Assembly (NCBI RefSeq): GCF_001667115.1
Contig: NZ_LZIJ01000079.1
Coordinates: 62,001 to 126,000, forward strand
Reading direction: 5' to 3'
From: Mycobacterium sp. 852002-51163_SCH5372311
GTDB taxonomy: Bacteria > Actinomycetota > Actinomycetes > Mycobacteriales > Mycobacteriaceae
DNA: 64,000 bases
Shown here: positions 39,184-47,976 of the stretch, piece by piece
Layout: each line of letters begins with the position of its first letter
Numbering within the stretch: the stretch's first letter is position 1
Program-made: the position numbers and the translations under genes
Notes under the pieces: generated by a model
The model's input: only the letters and a program-made list of their open reading frames with translations
What the model was told of the DNA's origin: nothing
Database searches by the model: none

Positions 39184-41904
39184 CCAGCCGACCGTGGAAG
39201 TTGCGCCGGGTATCACGATCCCGGTCGGTCCGCCGTCGACGATCACCCTCGCGCCGCCGCCGCCGGCGCCGCCCGCCGGTCCGCCCGCTGAGCCCCCGCC
39301 GCCGTGACCGGCGCTCAGCAGCAGCGCGCCACCATCTCGCCGCATCCGTTGGCCGCGGATCTGCGGAGTATCGACAACCGCGATTGCCCAAGCCGCACCG
39401 ACCCTTTGGCTGCCGCGCTGGCAGACGTCATCGGCGGACCGGTTGGCCGGCACGCCCTGATCGGCCGGGCCCGGCTCGGGGGGCGGAGCCGGCACACCCG
39501 CGTAGCCGCCGATCTCGGTGGGCTTGGGGAAGGATTCGTTGGAGGTGCCCTTCAGCGCCCCGTCCATCGTTGACTTCCAGATGTCCGACGGCAGGCCCGA
39601 ACCGTAAACCGCTCCGCCCGACGCGGTTACCAGCGGTTGGTCGCCCTTGACGGTGCCCACCCAGACTGCCGTGGACAGCGAGGGCGTGTACCCGACCATC
39701 CACGCGTCTTTGTTCGACTTGGTGTCACCCAGTTGGGTGGTGCCGGTTTTGGCCGCCGACGGCCGGCCGCCGGCCAAACTGTGGCCGCGTGAATAGCCGG
39801 CTATCGGCTGCATGGCAGCGGTGACGTTATCGGCCACCGCCTTGGGGATGCGCTGGTCGCCGGCGCTGTTCGCAGTACCGGCGTCGAACAACACCTGGCC
39901 TTCGGCGTTGACGACCTTCTGCACGAAGTGCGGCCGGTAATAAATGCCGGACGCCGCCAGCGTGGCGTACGCGGATGCCATGTCGATAACCCGAGTTTGG
40001 TACTGGCCCAGCACAATTCCGTTGTTGGGTGGTCCGCCCTTGCCGTCCTCGGACAGGGTATGCGGGACACCCGGGAAGCTGGTCGCGATCCCCGCTTGAT
40101 GCGCAGCGTCCGCGACCGCCTGCGGTCCGTTCTTCAGCTTCAGCATCAAGCGGTAGTAGGACGTGTTCAACGATTGCTTGAGCGCCTCGGCGATATTGCA
40201 GGTGCCGCAACCCTCGCCGTCGACGTTGGTGATCTTGATGCCGTCGACGGTCAACGGGGAGCTGTCGACCTGGTAACCCAGGCCGATACCTTGTTCGAGC
40301 GCCGCGACAAGCGCGAACACCTTGAACGACGAACCGGTCTGCAGCCCGGCCTGAGCGAAGTCGAATCCGTTGGCCTCAGAACCGCCGTAGTAGGCGCGGA
40401 TGGCGCCGTTGTGCGGGTCGATTGACACCACGGCGGCGCGCATGTCGGGATTCTGGCCGTCGAGGTACTTCGATACCGCTTTCACCGCGGCCTGCTGAGC
40501 CTGCGGCTCGATGGTGGTGGTGACCTGCAGGCCCTGGGTGTTCAGCGTCTGCTCGTCGATGTTGAACAGCTCCATCAATTCCCTGGTGACCTGCCGCTCG
40601 ATAAGCCCGTTGGGGCCGGTGGTCTGGAACTGCGCGCGGGCCTGATCCGGCGGCACGGTCGCCGGAAACACCTGTGCCGCCCGGTCACTCGCTGACAGGG
40701 CCTTGGTTTCTACCATGCCGTCGAGAACCCAGTTCCAGCGCGCGTCGGCACCCTTGGGATCGACGGCGGGATCCAGGCTCGACGGCCGCCGGATCAGCGC
40801 CGCCAGCAACGCCCCTTCGGAGACGGTGAGTTGCTCGACGGGTTTGTTGAAGTAGGCCTTCGCCGCAGCCGAAATCCCGTAGGCCCCGCGGCCGAAGTAG
40901 ATGATGTTCAAATACGCTTGCAGCACATCGTCTTTGGACCACTCCCCCGACATCTTGGTGGCGATCACCAATTCCTTGGCCTTGCGCATCAGTCCGCTCC
41001 ACCCGTGCTGTGCGGAACCGACCAGCGCGTTCTTCACATACTGCTGGGTGATCGTCGAGCCCCCCTGCAGATCACCGCTGCCGAACAGGTTGTTGTTCAC
41101 CGCGCGCGCGAACCCGCTGAACGAGAAGCCGGGATTGGTATAGAAATTGCGATCTTCGGCGGCGATCACGGCCCGGCGCACATGCACCGGCACTTGACTG
41201 ATGTTGACGTCTACCCGATTGCCTTCGGGCGGAATGATTTTCGCGATCTCCGAGCCGTCGCTGGCCAGTATCGTCGATACCTGGTTGGTACGGATGTCAC
41301 CCGGCTTGGGGATGTCGACGATGAAGTAGGCCATGGCGAAGGTGACTATCGGCAGCAGCAAAACCACCACCGCGGTCAGGACCAGCGCACGTCGCACCCA
41401 CTTCCAGTTGACCTGCTGCTTGAGCTGCTGCAACCAGGGCAAATTCGTACCGCGCCCACGGCCGCGCGCGCCGGATCCTCTGGGAGTACCGGATGGGGGT
41501 GGTGGTCCGCCTGGCGGACGCCGTCCGGAGCCGGGCCGTCGCTGCCGGTTCGGCGCCGGCGCGTCCAGCGCGGCCTTGACTTCCTCGATCGGATCACGTC
41601 TCGCAGGCGCCTCGGGCGGCGCGGCGGCGTCGCGCGGCGTGGGTGTCGACAACTGCCGCTTCTCCGGCGCAGGACGATCCAGGGCGGCCTTGACCTCCTC
41701 GATCGGGTCCGTCCGGCCAGGGGCGCGGTCGTCGCGGACCGGCGGGATGATCGACGTCAACCGGTCGTCGGGGGGAACCTCTCGGCGCTGGCCCCGCGGA
41801 CGAGACCCCGCGGCCTCGTCCGGACCCGCATGCTTGCCTGCACGTTCAGTCGGTGACCCCTTCGGGTCGTCACTGGACTGATCGTGGCGCCCTTCGTTAT
41901 TCAC
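37618..41904 (-). CDS. ponA1: In-frame fusion of bifunctional penicillin-binding protein PonA1 and Rv0051-like membrane glycosyltransferase (1428 aa)
   Basis: One open frame holds two proteins that are separate in M. tuberculosis. Residues 1-170 are the cytoplasmic Pro/Arg-rich tail with DPIEEVKAALD repeated twice; 171-194 is the membrane anchor. The GT51 transglycosylase follows (E250 in EDRNFY, GGSTITQQ), then the transpeptidase with S525-SFK, S578-LN and K719-TG. PonA1 homology ends at residue 810. Residues 811-914 are new sequence, read from the wrong strand of an inverted 313-bp segment. Residues 915-1428 are a multi-pass GT87/DUF2029-like mannosyltransferase. The GTG at 41904 overlaps the upstream gene. 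Internal initiation at 39183 could still yield a separate glycosyltransferase. Confidence 0.85.
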   Translation of the reverse strand: MNNEGRHDQSSDDPKGSPTERAGKHAGPDEAAGSRPRGQRREVPPDDRLTSIIPPVRDDRAPGRTDPIEEVKAALDRPAPEKRQLSTPTPRDAAAPPEAPARRDPIEEVKAALDAPAPNRQRRPGSGRRPPGGPPPPSGTPRGSGARGRGRGTNLPWLQQLKQQVNWKWVRRALVLTAVVVLLLPIVTFAMAYFIVDIPKPGDIRTNQVSTILASDGSEIAKIIPPEGNRVDVNISQVPVHVRRAVIAAEDRNFYTNPGFSFSGFARAVNNNLFGSGDLQGGSTITQQYVKNALVGSAQHGWSGLMRKAKELVIATKMSGEWSKDDVLQAYLNIIYFGRGAYGISAAAKAYFNKPVEQLTVSEGALLAALIRRPSSLDPAVDPKGADARWNWVLDGMVETKALSASDRAAQVFPATVPPDQARAQFQTTGPNGLIERQVTRELMELFNIDEQTLNTQGLQVTTTIEPQAQQAAVKAVSKYLDGQNPDMRAAVVSIDPHNGAIRAYYGGSEANGFDFAQAGLQTGSSFKVFALVAALEQGIGLGYQVDSSPLTVDGIKITNVDGEGCGTCNIAEALKQSLNTSYYRLMLKLKNGPQAVADAAHQAGIATSFPGVPHTLSEDGKGGPPNNGIVLGQYQTRVIDMASAYATLAASGIYYRPHFVQKVVNAEGQVLFDAGTANSAGDQRIPKAVADNVTAAMQPIAGYSRGHSLAGGRPSAAKTGTTQLGDTKSNKDAWMVGYTPSLSTAVWVGTVKGDQPLVTASGGAVYGSGLPSDIWKSTMDGALKGTSNESFPKPTEIGGYAGVPAPPPEPGPADQGVPANRSADDVCQRGSQRVGAAWAIAVVDTPQIRGQRMRRDGGALLLSAGHGGGGSAGGPAGGAGGGGARVIVDGGPTGIVIPGATSTVGWMTVSDGGGGPVGRHALIGRARLMTPLRVMFVIALVFLGLGWSTKAACLQTTGTGPGDQRVAVWENQRAYYELCYSDTVPLYGAELLSQGKFPYKSSWIETDGSGAPQTRYDGKPAVRYMEYPVLTGVYQYVSMAVAKTYTALSKLIALPVIAEVVVFFDVAAFGLALAWLATVWATSGLAGRRIWDAALVAASPLVIFQIFTNFDALATGFAMAGLLAWARRKPALAGVLIGLGAAAKLYPLLFLGPMLILGIRTGRLPAVARTAASAAATWLLVNLPVLVLFPRGWSEFFRLNTRRGDDMDSLYNVVKSFTGWRGFDPNLGFWEPPTVLNAVVTGLFAVCCAAIAYIALTAPQRPRLAQLAFLTLAAFLLTNKVWSPQFSLWLVPLAVLALPHRRILLAWMTIDALVWVPRMYYLYGNPNRSLPEQWFTTTVLLRDIAVVALCALVIRQIYRPDEDLVRWNGRLDDPVGGPFDRAPDAPPGWLPEELRPAGGRRRAVPARVPAETEAATGDDAPTAARST
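39119..39163 (+). repeat. 45-bp inverted repeat, left arm (native Rv0051-like N-terminus)
   Basis: Perfect reverse complement of 39432-39476. Read on the minus strand it encodes GGPVGRHALIGRARL, which is native to the Rv0051-like gene and runs on into MTPLRVM. Confidence 0.97.
39164..39431 (+). other. Inverted segment carrying the PonA1 tail and Rv0051-like N-terminus on the wrong strand
   Basis: Read on the plus strand, this segment encodes the native PonA1 C-terminus (PSETVIQPTVEVAPGITIPV and the Pro-rich end, stop at 39305-39307). It then encodes the native start of the Rv0051-like protein (GTG at 39304, overlapping that stop as GTGA). Both parent genes are on the minus strand, so the segment has been flipped. 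It has no function in this orientation except as linker coding sequence. Confidence 0.9.
39432..39476 (-). repeat. 45-bp inverted repeat, right arm
   Basis: Perfect reverse complement of 39119-39163. In the present fusion it codes PGPADQGVPANRSA directly after the last native PonA1 residues (GVPAPPPE). Confidence 0.97.
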
Positions 41905-42331
41905 TGGCCGTGCGGGCGCCGTTGCGCGCCGTCCGCGTGCCGCGCGTCCCCCTCGGGGGCGGTGCCGGGCGTGCCGCGCCGAGCACATACGACTTGACCA
42001 GGTGATTCCAGCTGCAGGTTCGGCATACCTCCACCACGTGGACGGCGAATTCGGAGAACCGGGTTGCCAGCAACACCAATTCTTCGGCCGTGCGGGCCGA
42101 GCCCGATACCGCGCCCAGCTGGTCGCCGAACACCCACGACACCAACGTGAGCTGCTCCTTGCGGCATATCGGGCAGATCACCTGGCTCGTCTTCCCGTGA
42201 AACTTCGCCGCGCGCAGCAGATATGGATTTGCGTCACACACCTCGGAGACACCGGTGCGTCCCGAGTACACCTCAGCCAGCAGTGAGCGCCGCCGAAGCG
42301 TGTAGTCCACCACCTGTCGCTGCAGTCGCAC
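41897..42331 (-). CDS. DUF5318 family protein, Rv0049-like (144 aa)
   Basis: Small cytoplasmic protein with zinc-ribbon-like Cys pairs: CPIC near residue 53 and CRTC near 104. The N-terminal QRQVVDYTLRRRSLLAEVYSG is conserved in actinobacteria. The C-terminal 30 residues are Arg/Pro-rich. It overlaps the ponA1 start by eight bases, the same arrangement as Rv0049-ponA1, which suggests coupled translation and a link with cell-wall synthesis. Function unknown. Confidence 0.88.
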   Translation of the reverse strand: MRLQRQVVDYTLRRRSLLAEVYSGRTGVSEVCDANPYLLRAAKFHGKTSQVICPICRKEQLTLVSWVFGDQLGAVSGSARTAEELVLLATRFSEFAVHVVEVCRTCSWNHLVKSYVLGAARPAPPPRGTRGTRTARNGARTASE

Positions 42332-42454
42332 GGTGACCAGAGTACGTCCCCCGGCGCAGCACCGTTAGGCAACCAAGGCGGTTGTCCGCGTCGTCGCCGG
42401 GCTGAGCGGCGGTATCGCTGATCGCGACCGGCGCAGTACTTCTACGATCAACGC

Positions 42455-43336
42455 GTGGCGAAATGGCTCGGGGCACCGCTCGGCGGAGGGTTGACCACTG
42501 CGACCCGCGCCAAGGACACCGACCGGCAAGAGATCTGCACGGTTCTCGACAACGCCCTGGCCGACGGCGAGCTCTCCGGAGAAGAGCACCGCGAACGGAT
42601 CGGTAAGGCCACCAACGCCGTGACGCTCGGTGATTTAAAGGTTCTGGTGTCGGATCTACAGAGCGGCACCGCCCCGGCGCGACTGCGTGACACTAAGTTT
42701 CCGCTGAAGATAACGCGATGGCGCGCGATGGCAGCCGCCTTCATCGGCTCGGTACTGCTGGGCGTCCTGATCGGCTGGGGACTGTACGGCAACACCGGCT
42801 CGCCGTTGCACTTCGCTGCGAATGCCGGGGACCCGGGGGCCAAGCCCGACGGGATCGCGCCGCTGGTGCTGACCCCGCCTACCCAATTGCACTCGCTCGG
42901 TGGGCTCACCGGCTTGCTGGAGCAAACACGCAAAAGGTTCGGAGACACCATGGGCTACCGGATGGTGATCTACCCGACCTACGCCGTGTACGACCGGCCG
43001 GACCCGTCCGACGATCGGCGCAAGCTGGCCTACGACTACCGCGGCGGCTGGGGCGACCCGACTAGTTCCGCGAAAACCAGCGGCGAACCGGACGTGCCCG
43101 TCGACCTCGGCAAGTTCGACGTGGCCAAGACCGTCGGCATAATGCGTGGCGCCGCGCAGACTCTCCACATCAAGCCCTCCGACGTCAAGAACATGTACCT
43201 GATCGTCGAACCCGCCAAGGATCCGTTAAAGCCCGACGCGTTGACTCTGTCGGTATACGTGTCCAGCGATTACGGCGGCGGCTCCATCAACTTCGCAGGT
43301 GACGGCACTATCAAGCGGCTCAGTTTGCCCTCTTGA
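42455..43336 (+). CDS. DUF1707 domain membrane protein, Rv0048c-like (293 aa)
   Basis: The N-terminal DUF1707 domain (about 10-65; RQEICTVLDNALADGELSGE and HRERIGKATNAVTLGDL) is cytoplasmic. A single membrane segment (about 92-110, MAAAFIGSVLLGVLIGW) leads to a 180-residue extracytoplasmic domain with no assigned fold. It is divergent from the ponA1 operon. Similar one-pass DUF1707 proteins are common in mycobacterial envelopes, function unknown. GTG start at 42455. Confidence 0.85.
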   Translation: MAKWLGAPLGGGLTTATRAKDTDRQEICTVLDNALADGELSGEEHRERIGKATNAVTLGDLKVLVSDLQSGTAPARLRDTKFPLKITRWRAMAAAFIGSVLLGVLIGWGLYGNTGSPLHFAANAGDPGAKPDGIAPLVLTPPTQLHSLGGLTGLLEQTRKRFGDTMGYRMVIYPTYAVYDRPDPSDDRRKLAYDYRGGWGDPTSSAKTSGEPDVPVDLGKFDVAKTVGIMRGAAQTLHIKPSDVKNMYLIVEPAKDPLKPDALTLSVYVSSDYGGGSINFAGDGTIKRLSLPS

Positions 43337-43380
43337 CGGCCGTTCGGCTGTCGAGCCGACCGATGTGACTAATAGCGCAC

Positions 43381-43398
43381 CAACACCAGGTGGTGTTG
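43381..43398. promoter_or_regulatory. 18-bp palindrome upstream of the PadR-ino1 operon
   Basis: CAACACCA, two bases, TGGTGTTG. It lies 88 bases before the PadR start codon. It could be the PadR operator or the terminator of the Rv0048c-like gene; there is no T-run, which favours an operator. Confidence 0.4.
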
Positions 43399-43485
43399 TC
43401 GCAAATATATCGGAACGATACGATGGCACGAGGCGTCGAGCCGCTAATACGTTGAGTAACCAAGCCGAGCAAAGGAGGTGACTCG

Positions 43486-44028
43486 ATGCTGGAACTCGCC
43501 ATCCTGGGCCTCCTGATCGAATCGCCAATGCACGGCTACGAACTACGCAAACGCCTCACCGGTTTACTCGGTGCATTCCGCGCCTTCTCTTACGGTTCGC
43601 TGTATCCCGCTCTGCGGCGCATGCAGGCCGACGGCCTGATCGCCGAGAACGCCGCCCCGGCCGGCACCCCGGTCCGGCGTGCCCGGCGGGTCTACCAGCT
43701 AACCGAAGAAGGGCGACGTCGCTTCGCTGAATTGGTCGCCGACACCGGCCCGCACAACTACACCGACGACGGCTTCGGCGTACACCTGGCCTTCTTCAAC
43801 CGCACACCGGCCGAAGCCCGGATGCGCATCCTGGAGGGTCGCCGCCGTCAGGTGGAGGAACGCCGGGAAGGTCTGCGTGAAGCGGTGGCCCGGGCCAGCA
43901 GCTCGTTCGACCGCTACACCCGCCAGTTGCACCAACTCGGGCTCGAGTCCAGCGAACGTGAAGTCAAGTGGCTCAATGAGCTCATCGCCGCGGAGCGGGC
44001 CATGCCCGGCCTCTCCGAGCAAACGTAG
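43486..44028 (+). CDS. PadR family transcriptional regulator, Rv0047c-like (180 aa)
   Basis: PadR repressor. The winged helix (1-90) opens LELAILGLLIESPMHGYELR and has SYGSLYPALRRMQADGLI; the C-terminal helices (100-175) form the dimer. It has an ideal ribosome site (AAAGGAGGTGA). The ino1 gene follows after 69 bases in the same direction, as in M. tuberculosis, so it may regulate inositol synthesis. Confidence 0.93.
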   Translation: MLELAILGLLIESPMHGYELRKRLTGLLGAFRAFSYGSLYPALRRMQADGLIAENAAPAGTPVRRARRVYQLTEEGRRRFAELVADTGPHNYTDDGFGVHLAFFNRTPAEARMRILEGRRRQVEERREGLREAVARASSSFDRYTRQLHQLGLESSEREVKWLNELIAAERAMPGLSEQT

Positions 44029-44097
44029 ATCCCGCACCAACCGAACAGCCAAACCCCAACACCGAGACAGCAGGTTATGAAGTTAGGAGAACGCCCA

Positions 44098-45204
44098 ATG
44101 AGTGAGCACCAGCCTTTAGGGGCGCCGGAGACGCAGACGGACGTACGAGTCGCGATTGTCGGCGTCGGTAACTGCGCCTCCTCGCTGGTCCAGGGCGTCG
44201 AGTACTACCAGAACGCCGACGAGAACTCGTCAGTGCCCGGCCTGATGCATGTCCGCTTCGGCCCGTATCACGTCCGCGACGTCAAGTTCGTCGCGGCGTT
44301 CGACGTGGACGCCAAGAAGGTCGGCTTCGACCTTTCGGACGCGATCTTCGCCTCGGAGAACAACACCATCAAGATCGCCGACGTCGCACCGACCAATGTG
44401 CTGGTGCAGCGCGGTCCGACGCTGGACGGCATCGGCAAGTACTACGCCGACACCATCGAGCTGTCCGACGCCGAACCCGTCGACGTGGTCCAGGTGCTCA
44501 AGGACGCCAAGGTCGACGTGCTGGTGTCCTACCTGCCGGTGGGCTCCGAAGAGGCCGACAAGTTCTACGCCCAGTGTGCGATCGACGCCGGGGTGGCTTT
44601 CGTCAACGCGCTGCCGGTGTTCATCGCCTCGGACCCGGTGTGGGCCAAGAAGTTTGCCGATGCCGGGGTGCCGATCGTCGGTGACGACATCAAGAGCCAG
44701 GTCGGTGCCACCATCACCCACCGCGTGATGGCCAAGCTGTTCGAGGACCGCGGTGTGCAACTGGACCGCACCATGCAGCTCAACGTGGGCGGCAACATGG
44801 ACTTCCTCAACATGCTCGAGCGTGAGCGGCTGGAGTCCAAGAAGATCTCGAAGACCCAGGCCGTCACGTCCAACGTGCAGCGCGAGTTCAACGCCAAGGA
44901 CGTCCACATCGGCCCGTCGGACCACGTCGGCTGGTTGGATGACCGCAAGTGGGCCTACGTGCGGCTGGAAGGCCGCGCCTTCGGTGACGTGCCGCTGAAC
45001 CTGGAGTACAAGCTCGAAGTGTGGGACTCGCCGAACTCGGCCGGAGTCATCATCGACGCGGTGCGGGCGGCCAAGATCGCCAAGGACCGCGGGATCGGCG
45101 GCCCGGTGATCCCGGCGTCGGCCTACCTGATGAAGAGCCCGCCCGAGCAGCTGCCCGACGACGTTGCGCGCGCGCAGCTCGAAGAGTTCATCATCGACGC
45201 CTAG
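44098..45204 (+). CDS. ino1: Inositol-3-phosphate synthase (368 aa)
   Basis: Converts glucose 6-phosphate to myo-inositol 3-phosphate with NAD+, the first step to inositol, mycothiol, phosphatidylinositol and mannosyl-inositol lipids. The NAD motif is [14 protein letters not shown] (about 17-30). [20 protein letters not shown] and [19 protein letters not shown] carry the active-site Lys and Asp residues. The ATG at 44098 gives the family length and matches M. tuberculosis Ino1; a start seven codons earlier is unlikely. Downstream of PadR. Confidence 0.97.
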   Translation: MSEHQPLGAPETQTDVRVAIVGVGNCASSLVQGVEYYQNADENSSVPGLMHVRFGPYHVRDVKFVAAFDVDAKKVGFDLSDAIFASENNTIKIADVAPTNVLVQRGPTLDGIGKYYADTIELSDAEPVDVVQVLKDAKVDVLVSYLPVGSEEADKFYAQCAIDAGVAFVNALPVFIASDPVWAKKFADAGVPIVGDDIKSQVGATITHRVMAKLFEDRGVQLDRTMQLNVGGNMDFLNMLERERLESKKISKTQAVTSNVQREFNAKDVHIGPSDHVGWLDDRKWAYVRLEGRAFGDVPLNLEYKLEVWDSPNSAGVIIDAVRAAKIAKDRGIGGPVIPASAYLMKSPPEQLPDDVARAQLEEFIIDA

Positions 45205-45338
45205 TCGGCTCTGCGCCGGAACTGCGCCGCTCCTGCGCCGAAACTGCGGTGAGGGCGGGTCGTCAGCGGCATGCGACGCCCTGAGCGCAGTGTGGGTGCC
45301 GCCTCCGCAGCCTCGACGCGGCTCGTAGTGTCAGGGCT

Positions 45339-46250
45339 GTGACTGAGATCTCCGAAGACAAACTGGCCGGCCTGTCCGAGTTCTCGCTGCTGGCCGAGAA
45401 CGCCGAGCAGGCCGGCGTTTCGGGTCCGCTGCCTGACGTGGAGCGGATCGGGTCGGGCACCGGTGAAGCCAGGATCAGCGCACTGCGCTGGGGTCAGCGC
45501 CCGCGAATCATCTTTCTGCACGGCGGTGGGCAGAACGCGCACACCTGGGACACCGTGATCGTCGGCCTCGGTGAGCCCGCGCTGGCAGTGGATCTTCCCG
45601 GCCACGGGCATTCGGCGTGGCGGGAAGACGGCGACTACTCCCCACAGCACAACGCCGCCGCGCTGGAGCCCGTGCTGCAACAGCTCGCACCGGATGCCGA
45701 GCTAGTCGTCGGCATGTCGTTGGGCGGGCTGACGGCGATCCGGCTGGCGGCGCAGGCACCCGACCTGGTCAACGAACTCGTCCTGATCGACGTCACGCCG
45801 TCGGCGTTGCAGCGGCACGCCGAGCTGACCAAGGAGCAGCAGGGCACGGTGGCGCTAATGCACGGCGAGCGGGAATTTCCCAGCTTTCAGGCCATGCTGG
45901 ACCTCACCATCGCTGCCGCGCCGCACCGAGAGGTCAAGGCATTGCGCCGCGGCGTGTTCCACAACTCGCGCCGGCTGGACAACGGCAACTGGACGTGGCG
46001 CTACGACGCTATCCGCCAATTTCCGGACTTCGGCGCTCTGTGGGACGACGTCGACGCGCTGGCAACTCCCATCACCCTGATCCGCGGCGGCTCGTCGGGC
46101 TTCGTCAGCGATGAGGACGCGGACGAACTCGCCCGTCGCGCAACGCATTTCCGCAAGGCGCACGTCGTCGAGAATTCCGGGCACTCGGTGCAAAGCGACC
46201 AGCCGCGCGCGCTGATCGACCTGCTGCGCGGCGTCCTCCACGGACGCTGA
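45339..46250 (+). CDS. Alpha/beta hydrolase esterase, Rv0045c-like (303 aa)
   Basis: Cytoplasmic esterase whose M. tuberculosis counterpart Rv0045c is a characterised ester hydrolase. The nucleophile is Ser127 in GMSLGG, the oxyanion segment is IIFLHGGGQNAHTW, and the His is in VENSGHSVQSD. The active site sits under a helical cap. The GTG at 45339 is used. Its neighbours on both sides match Rv0046c and Rv0044c. Confidence 0.93.
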   Translation: MTEISEDKLAGLSEFSLLAENAEQAGVSGPLPDVERIGSGTGEARISALRWGQRPRIIFLHGGGQNAHTWDTVIVGLGEPALAVDLPGHGHSAWREDGDYSPQHNAAALEPVLQQLAPDAELVVGMSLGGLTAIRLAAQAPDLVNELVLIDVTPSALQRHAELTKEQQGTVALMHGEREFPSFQAMLDLTIAAAPHREVKALRRGVFHNSRRLDNGNWTWRYDAIRQFPDFGALWDDVDALATPITLIRGGSSGFVSDEDADELARRATHFRKAHVVENSGHSVQSDQPRALIDLLRGVLHGR

Positions 46251-46299
46251 GTTGAGGCGGCGAGTCGGCCGCTGAGTCACCAGAGCATACGGTGATCAG

Positions 46300-47112
46300 A
46301 TGACTTCCGACCGTCCCGTTCGTATCGGCGTGCAACTGCAACCCCAACACGCCCCGCACTACCGCAACATCCGTGACGCCGTCCGCCGCTGCGAGGACCT
46401 CGGCGTCGACATCGCCTTCACCTGGGATCACTTCTTCCCGCTCTACGGGGATCCCGACGGTCCGCACTTCGAATGCTGGACGGTGCTGGCGGCCTGGGCG
46501 GAGCAGACGTCGCGGATCGAGATCGGCGCATTGGTGACGTGCAACTCCTATCGCAATCCGGAGCTGCTCGCCGACATGGCACGCACCGTCGACCACATCT
46601 CCGACGGACGCCTGATCCTGGGGATCGGATCGGGCTGGAAAGACAAGGACTACCACGAGTACGGCTACGAGTTCGGCACGGCGGGCAGCCGTCTTGACGA
46701 CCTGGCGGCCGCGCTACCCCGAATCAAGTCGCGACTGGCCAAGCTCAACCCGCCGCCGACGCGCGAGATCCCGGTGCTGATCGGCGGCAAGGGTCCGCGC
46801 AAGACGCTGCGGCTGGTCGCCGAATACGCAGACATCTGGCACGGCTTCACCACGGTGGATACCTACCCGGCGGCGGCAGCCGTGCTGGACGAGCACTGCG
46901 CGGCCGTCGGACGAGACCCGGCCGCCATCGAACGGTCGGCCGGGGTGGAGAACAACACCGGCGTCGCCCGCGGCGAAGGTGCCGACGCGCTGATCGCCAA
47001 CGCCGAGGGGCTTGCCGAACTCGGCGTGACGCTGCTGACCGTCGGCTGCAACGGCCCGGACTACGACCTCACCGCCGCGGAGGCGCTGTGCCGGTGGCGC
47101 GCCCGCCGCTGA
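46300..47112 (+). CDS. LLM class F420-dependent oxidoreductase, Rv0044c-like (270 aa)
   Basis: Luciferase-like (TIM-barrel) enzyme of the F420-using subgroup. It opens [19 protein letters not shown], has the [18 protein letters not shown] loop and [19 protein letters not shown], which shapes the F420 pocket. Substrate unknown. Fifty bases from the esterase gene, so probably co-transcribed. Confidence 0.9.
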   Translation: MTSDRPVRIGVQLQPQHAPHYRNIRDAVRRCEDLGVDIAFTWDHFFPLYGDPDGPHFECWTVLAAWAEQTSRIEIGALVTCNSYRNPELLADMARTVDHISDGRLILGIGSGWKDKDYHEYGYEFGTAGSRLDDLAAALPRIKSRLAKLNPPPTREIPVLIGGKGPRKTLRLVAEYADIWHGFTTVDTYPAAAAVLDEHCAAVGRDPAAIERSAGVENNTGVARGEGADALIANAEGLAELGVTLLTVGCNGPDYDLTAAEALCRWRARR

Positions 47113-47214
47113 GAGTGCTTTGGCTTCATCTGACGAACACCTAATAATCCGCGCCAAGTCGTGAGAAACTTGCCGCGCTGATCTACGGGGTTTGAGAGAG
47201 GCCACCTGAAACCC

Positions 47215-47952
47215 ATGCCGAAAAAATACGGGGTCAAAGAAAAGGACCAGGTTGTCTCGCACATCCTCAACCTGGTGCTTACCGGCAAATTGCGCACCGG
47301 CGACCGGGTCGACCGCAATGAGATTGCGCATGGCCTCGGAGTCAGTCGTGTTCCGATTCAAGAGGCGCTGGTCCAACTCGAACACGACGGCATTGTGTCG
47401 ACCCGCTACCACCGGGGTGCCTTCGTCGAGCGATTCGACGAAGCCACCGTCCTGGAGCACCACGAACTCGACGGGCTGCTGAACGGCATCGCCTCTGCGC
47501 GCGCTGCCACCAACCCCACGCCCCGGATCCTCGGACAACTCGACGCCCTGATGCGCGCGCTGCGCTCGGCCAAGGAAGCGCGGGCGTTCACCGAGGTCGC
47601 TCGGGAGTACCGGCGCACCATCAACGACGAATATGCGGGGCCGAGGCTGCACGCCACGATCCGCGCCTCGCAAAACCTGATTCCCCGGGTCTTCTGGATG
47701 ACTTACCAAGTCAACCGAGACGACATGTTGCCGTTCTACGAAGACGAGAACGCCGCAATTCATCGGCATGACCCGGTAGCCGCGCGGGCTGCCTGCGTGG
47801 ACCGCTCGTATTTGATGGCTCAGACGATGCTGGCCGAACTTTGCCGGCGCCGGGTATTCGCCGCGCCTGACACTCCCGACACCATTCCCGGACACCTTCC
47901 GGTACTGACAGGAGCCGACGCGGCGCGCACGGAACCATCGATTGTCCGCTGA
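47215..47952 (+). CDS. GntR family regulator with FCD domain, Rv0043c-like (245 aa)
   Basis: GntR repressor of the FadR/VanR branch. The winged helix (1-75) has [20 protein letters not shown] and [15 protein letters not shown]. The effector (FCD) domain spans about 80-215, with its HRHD-type metal site in [20 protein letters not shown]. It is directly upstream of the amino-acid ABC transporter, which is absent from this position in M. tuberculosis, so it may have acquired a new target. Confidence 0.9.
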   Translation: MPKKYGVKEKDQVVSHILNLVLTGKLRTGDRVDRNEIAHGLGVSRVPIQEALVQLEHDGIVSTRYHRGAFVERFDEATVLEHHELDGLLNGIASARAATNPTPRILGQLDALMRALRSAKEARAFTEVAREYRRTINDEYAGPRLHATIRASQNLIPRVFWMTYQVNRDDMLPFYEDENAAIHRHDPVAARAACVDRSYLMAQTMLAELCRRRVFAAPDTPDTIPGHLPVLTGADAARTEPSIVR

Positions 47953-47976
47953 CCGCTTCGGCCGTCGGTCGATACG

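Noticed and set aside
37970-39391. Alternative minus-strand frame of 473 codons overlapping the glycosyltransferase
   Set aside because: Out of frame with the conserved membrane protein and extremely Arg/Gly-rich.
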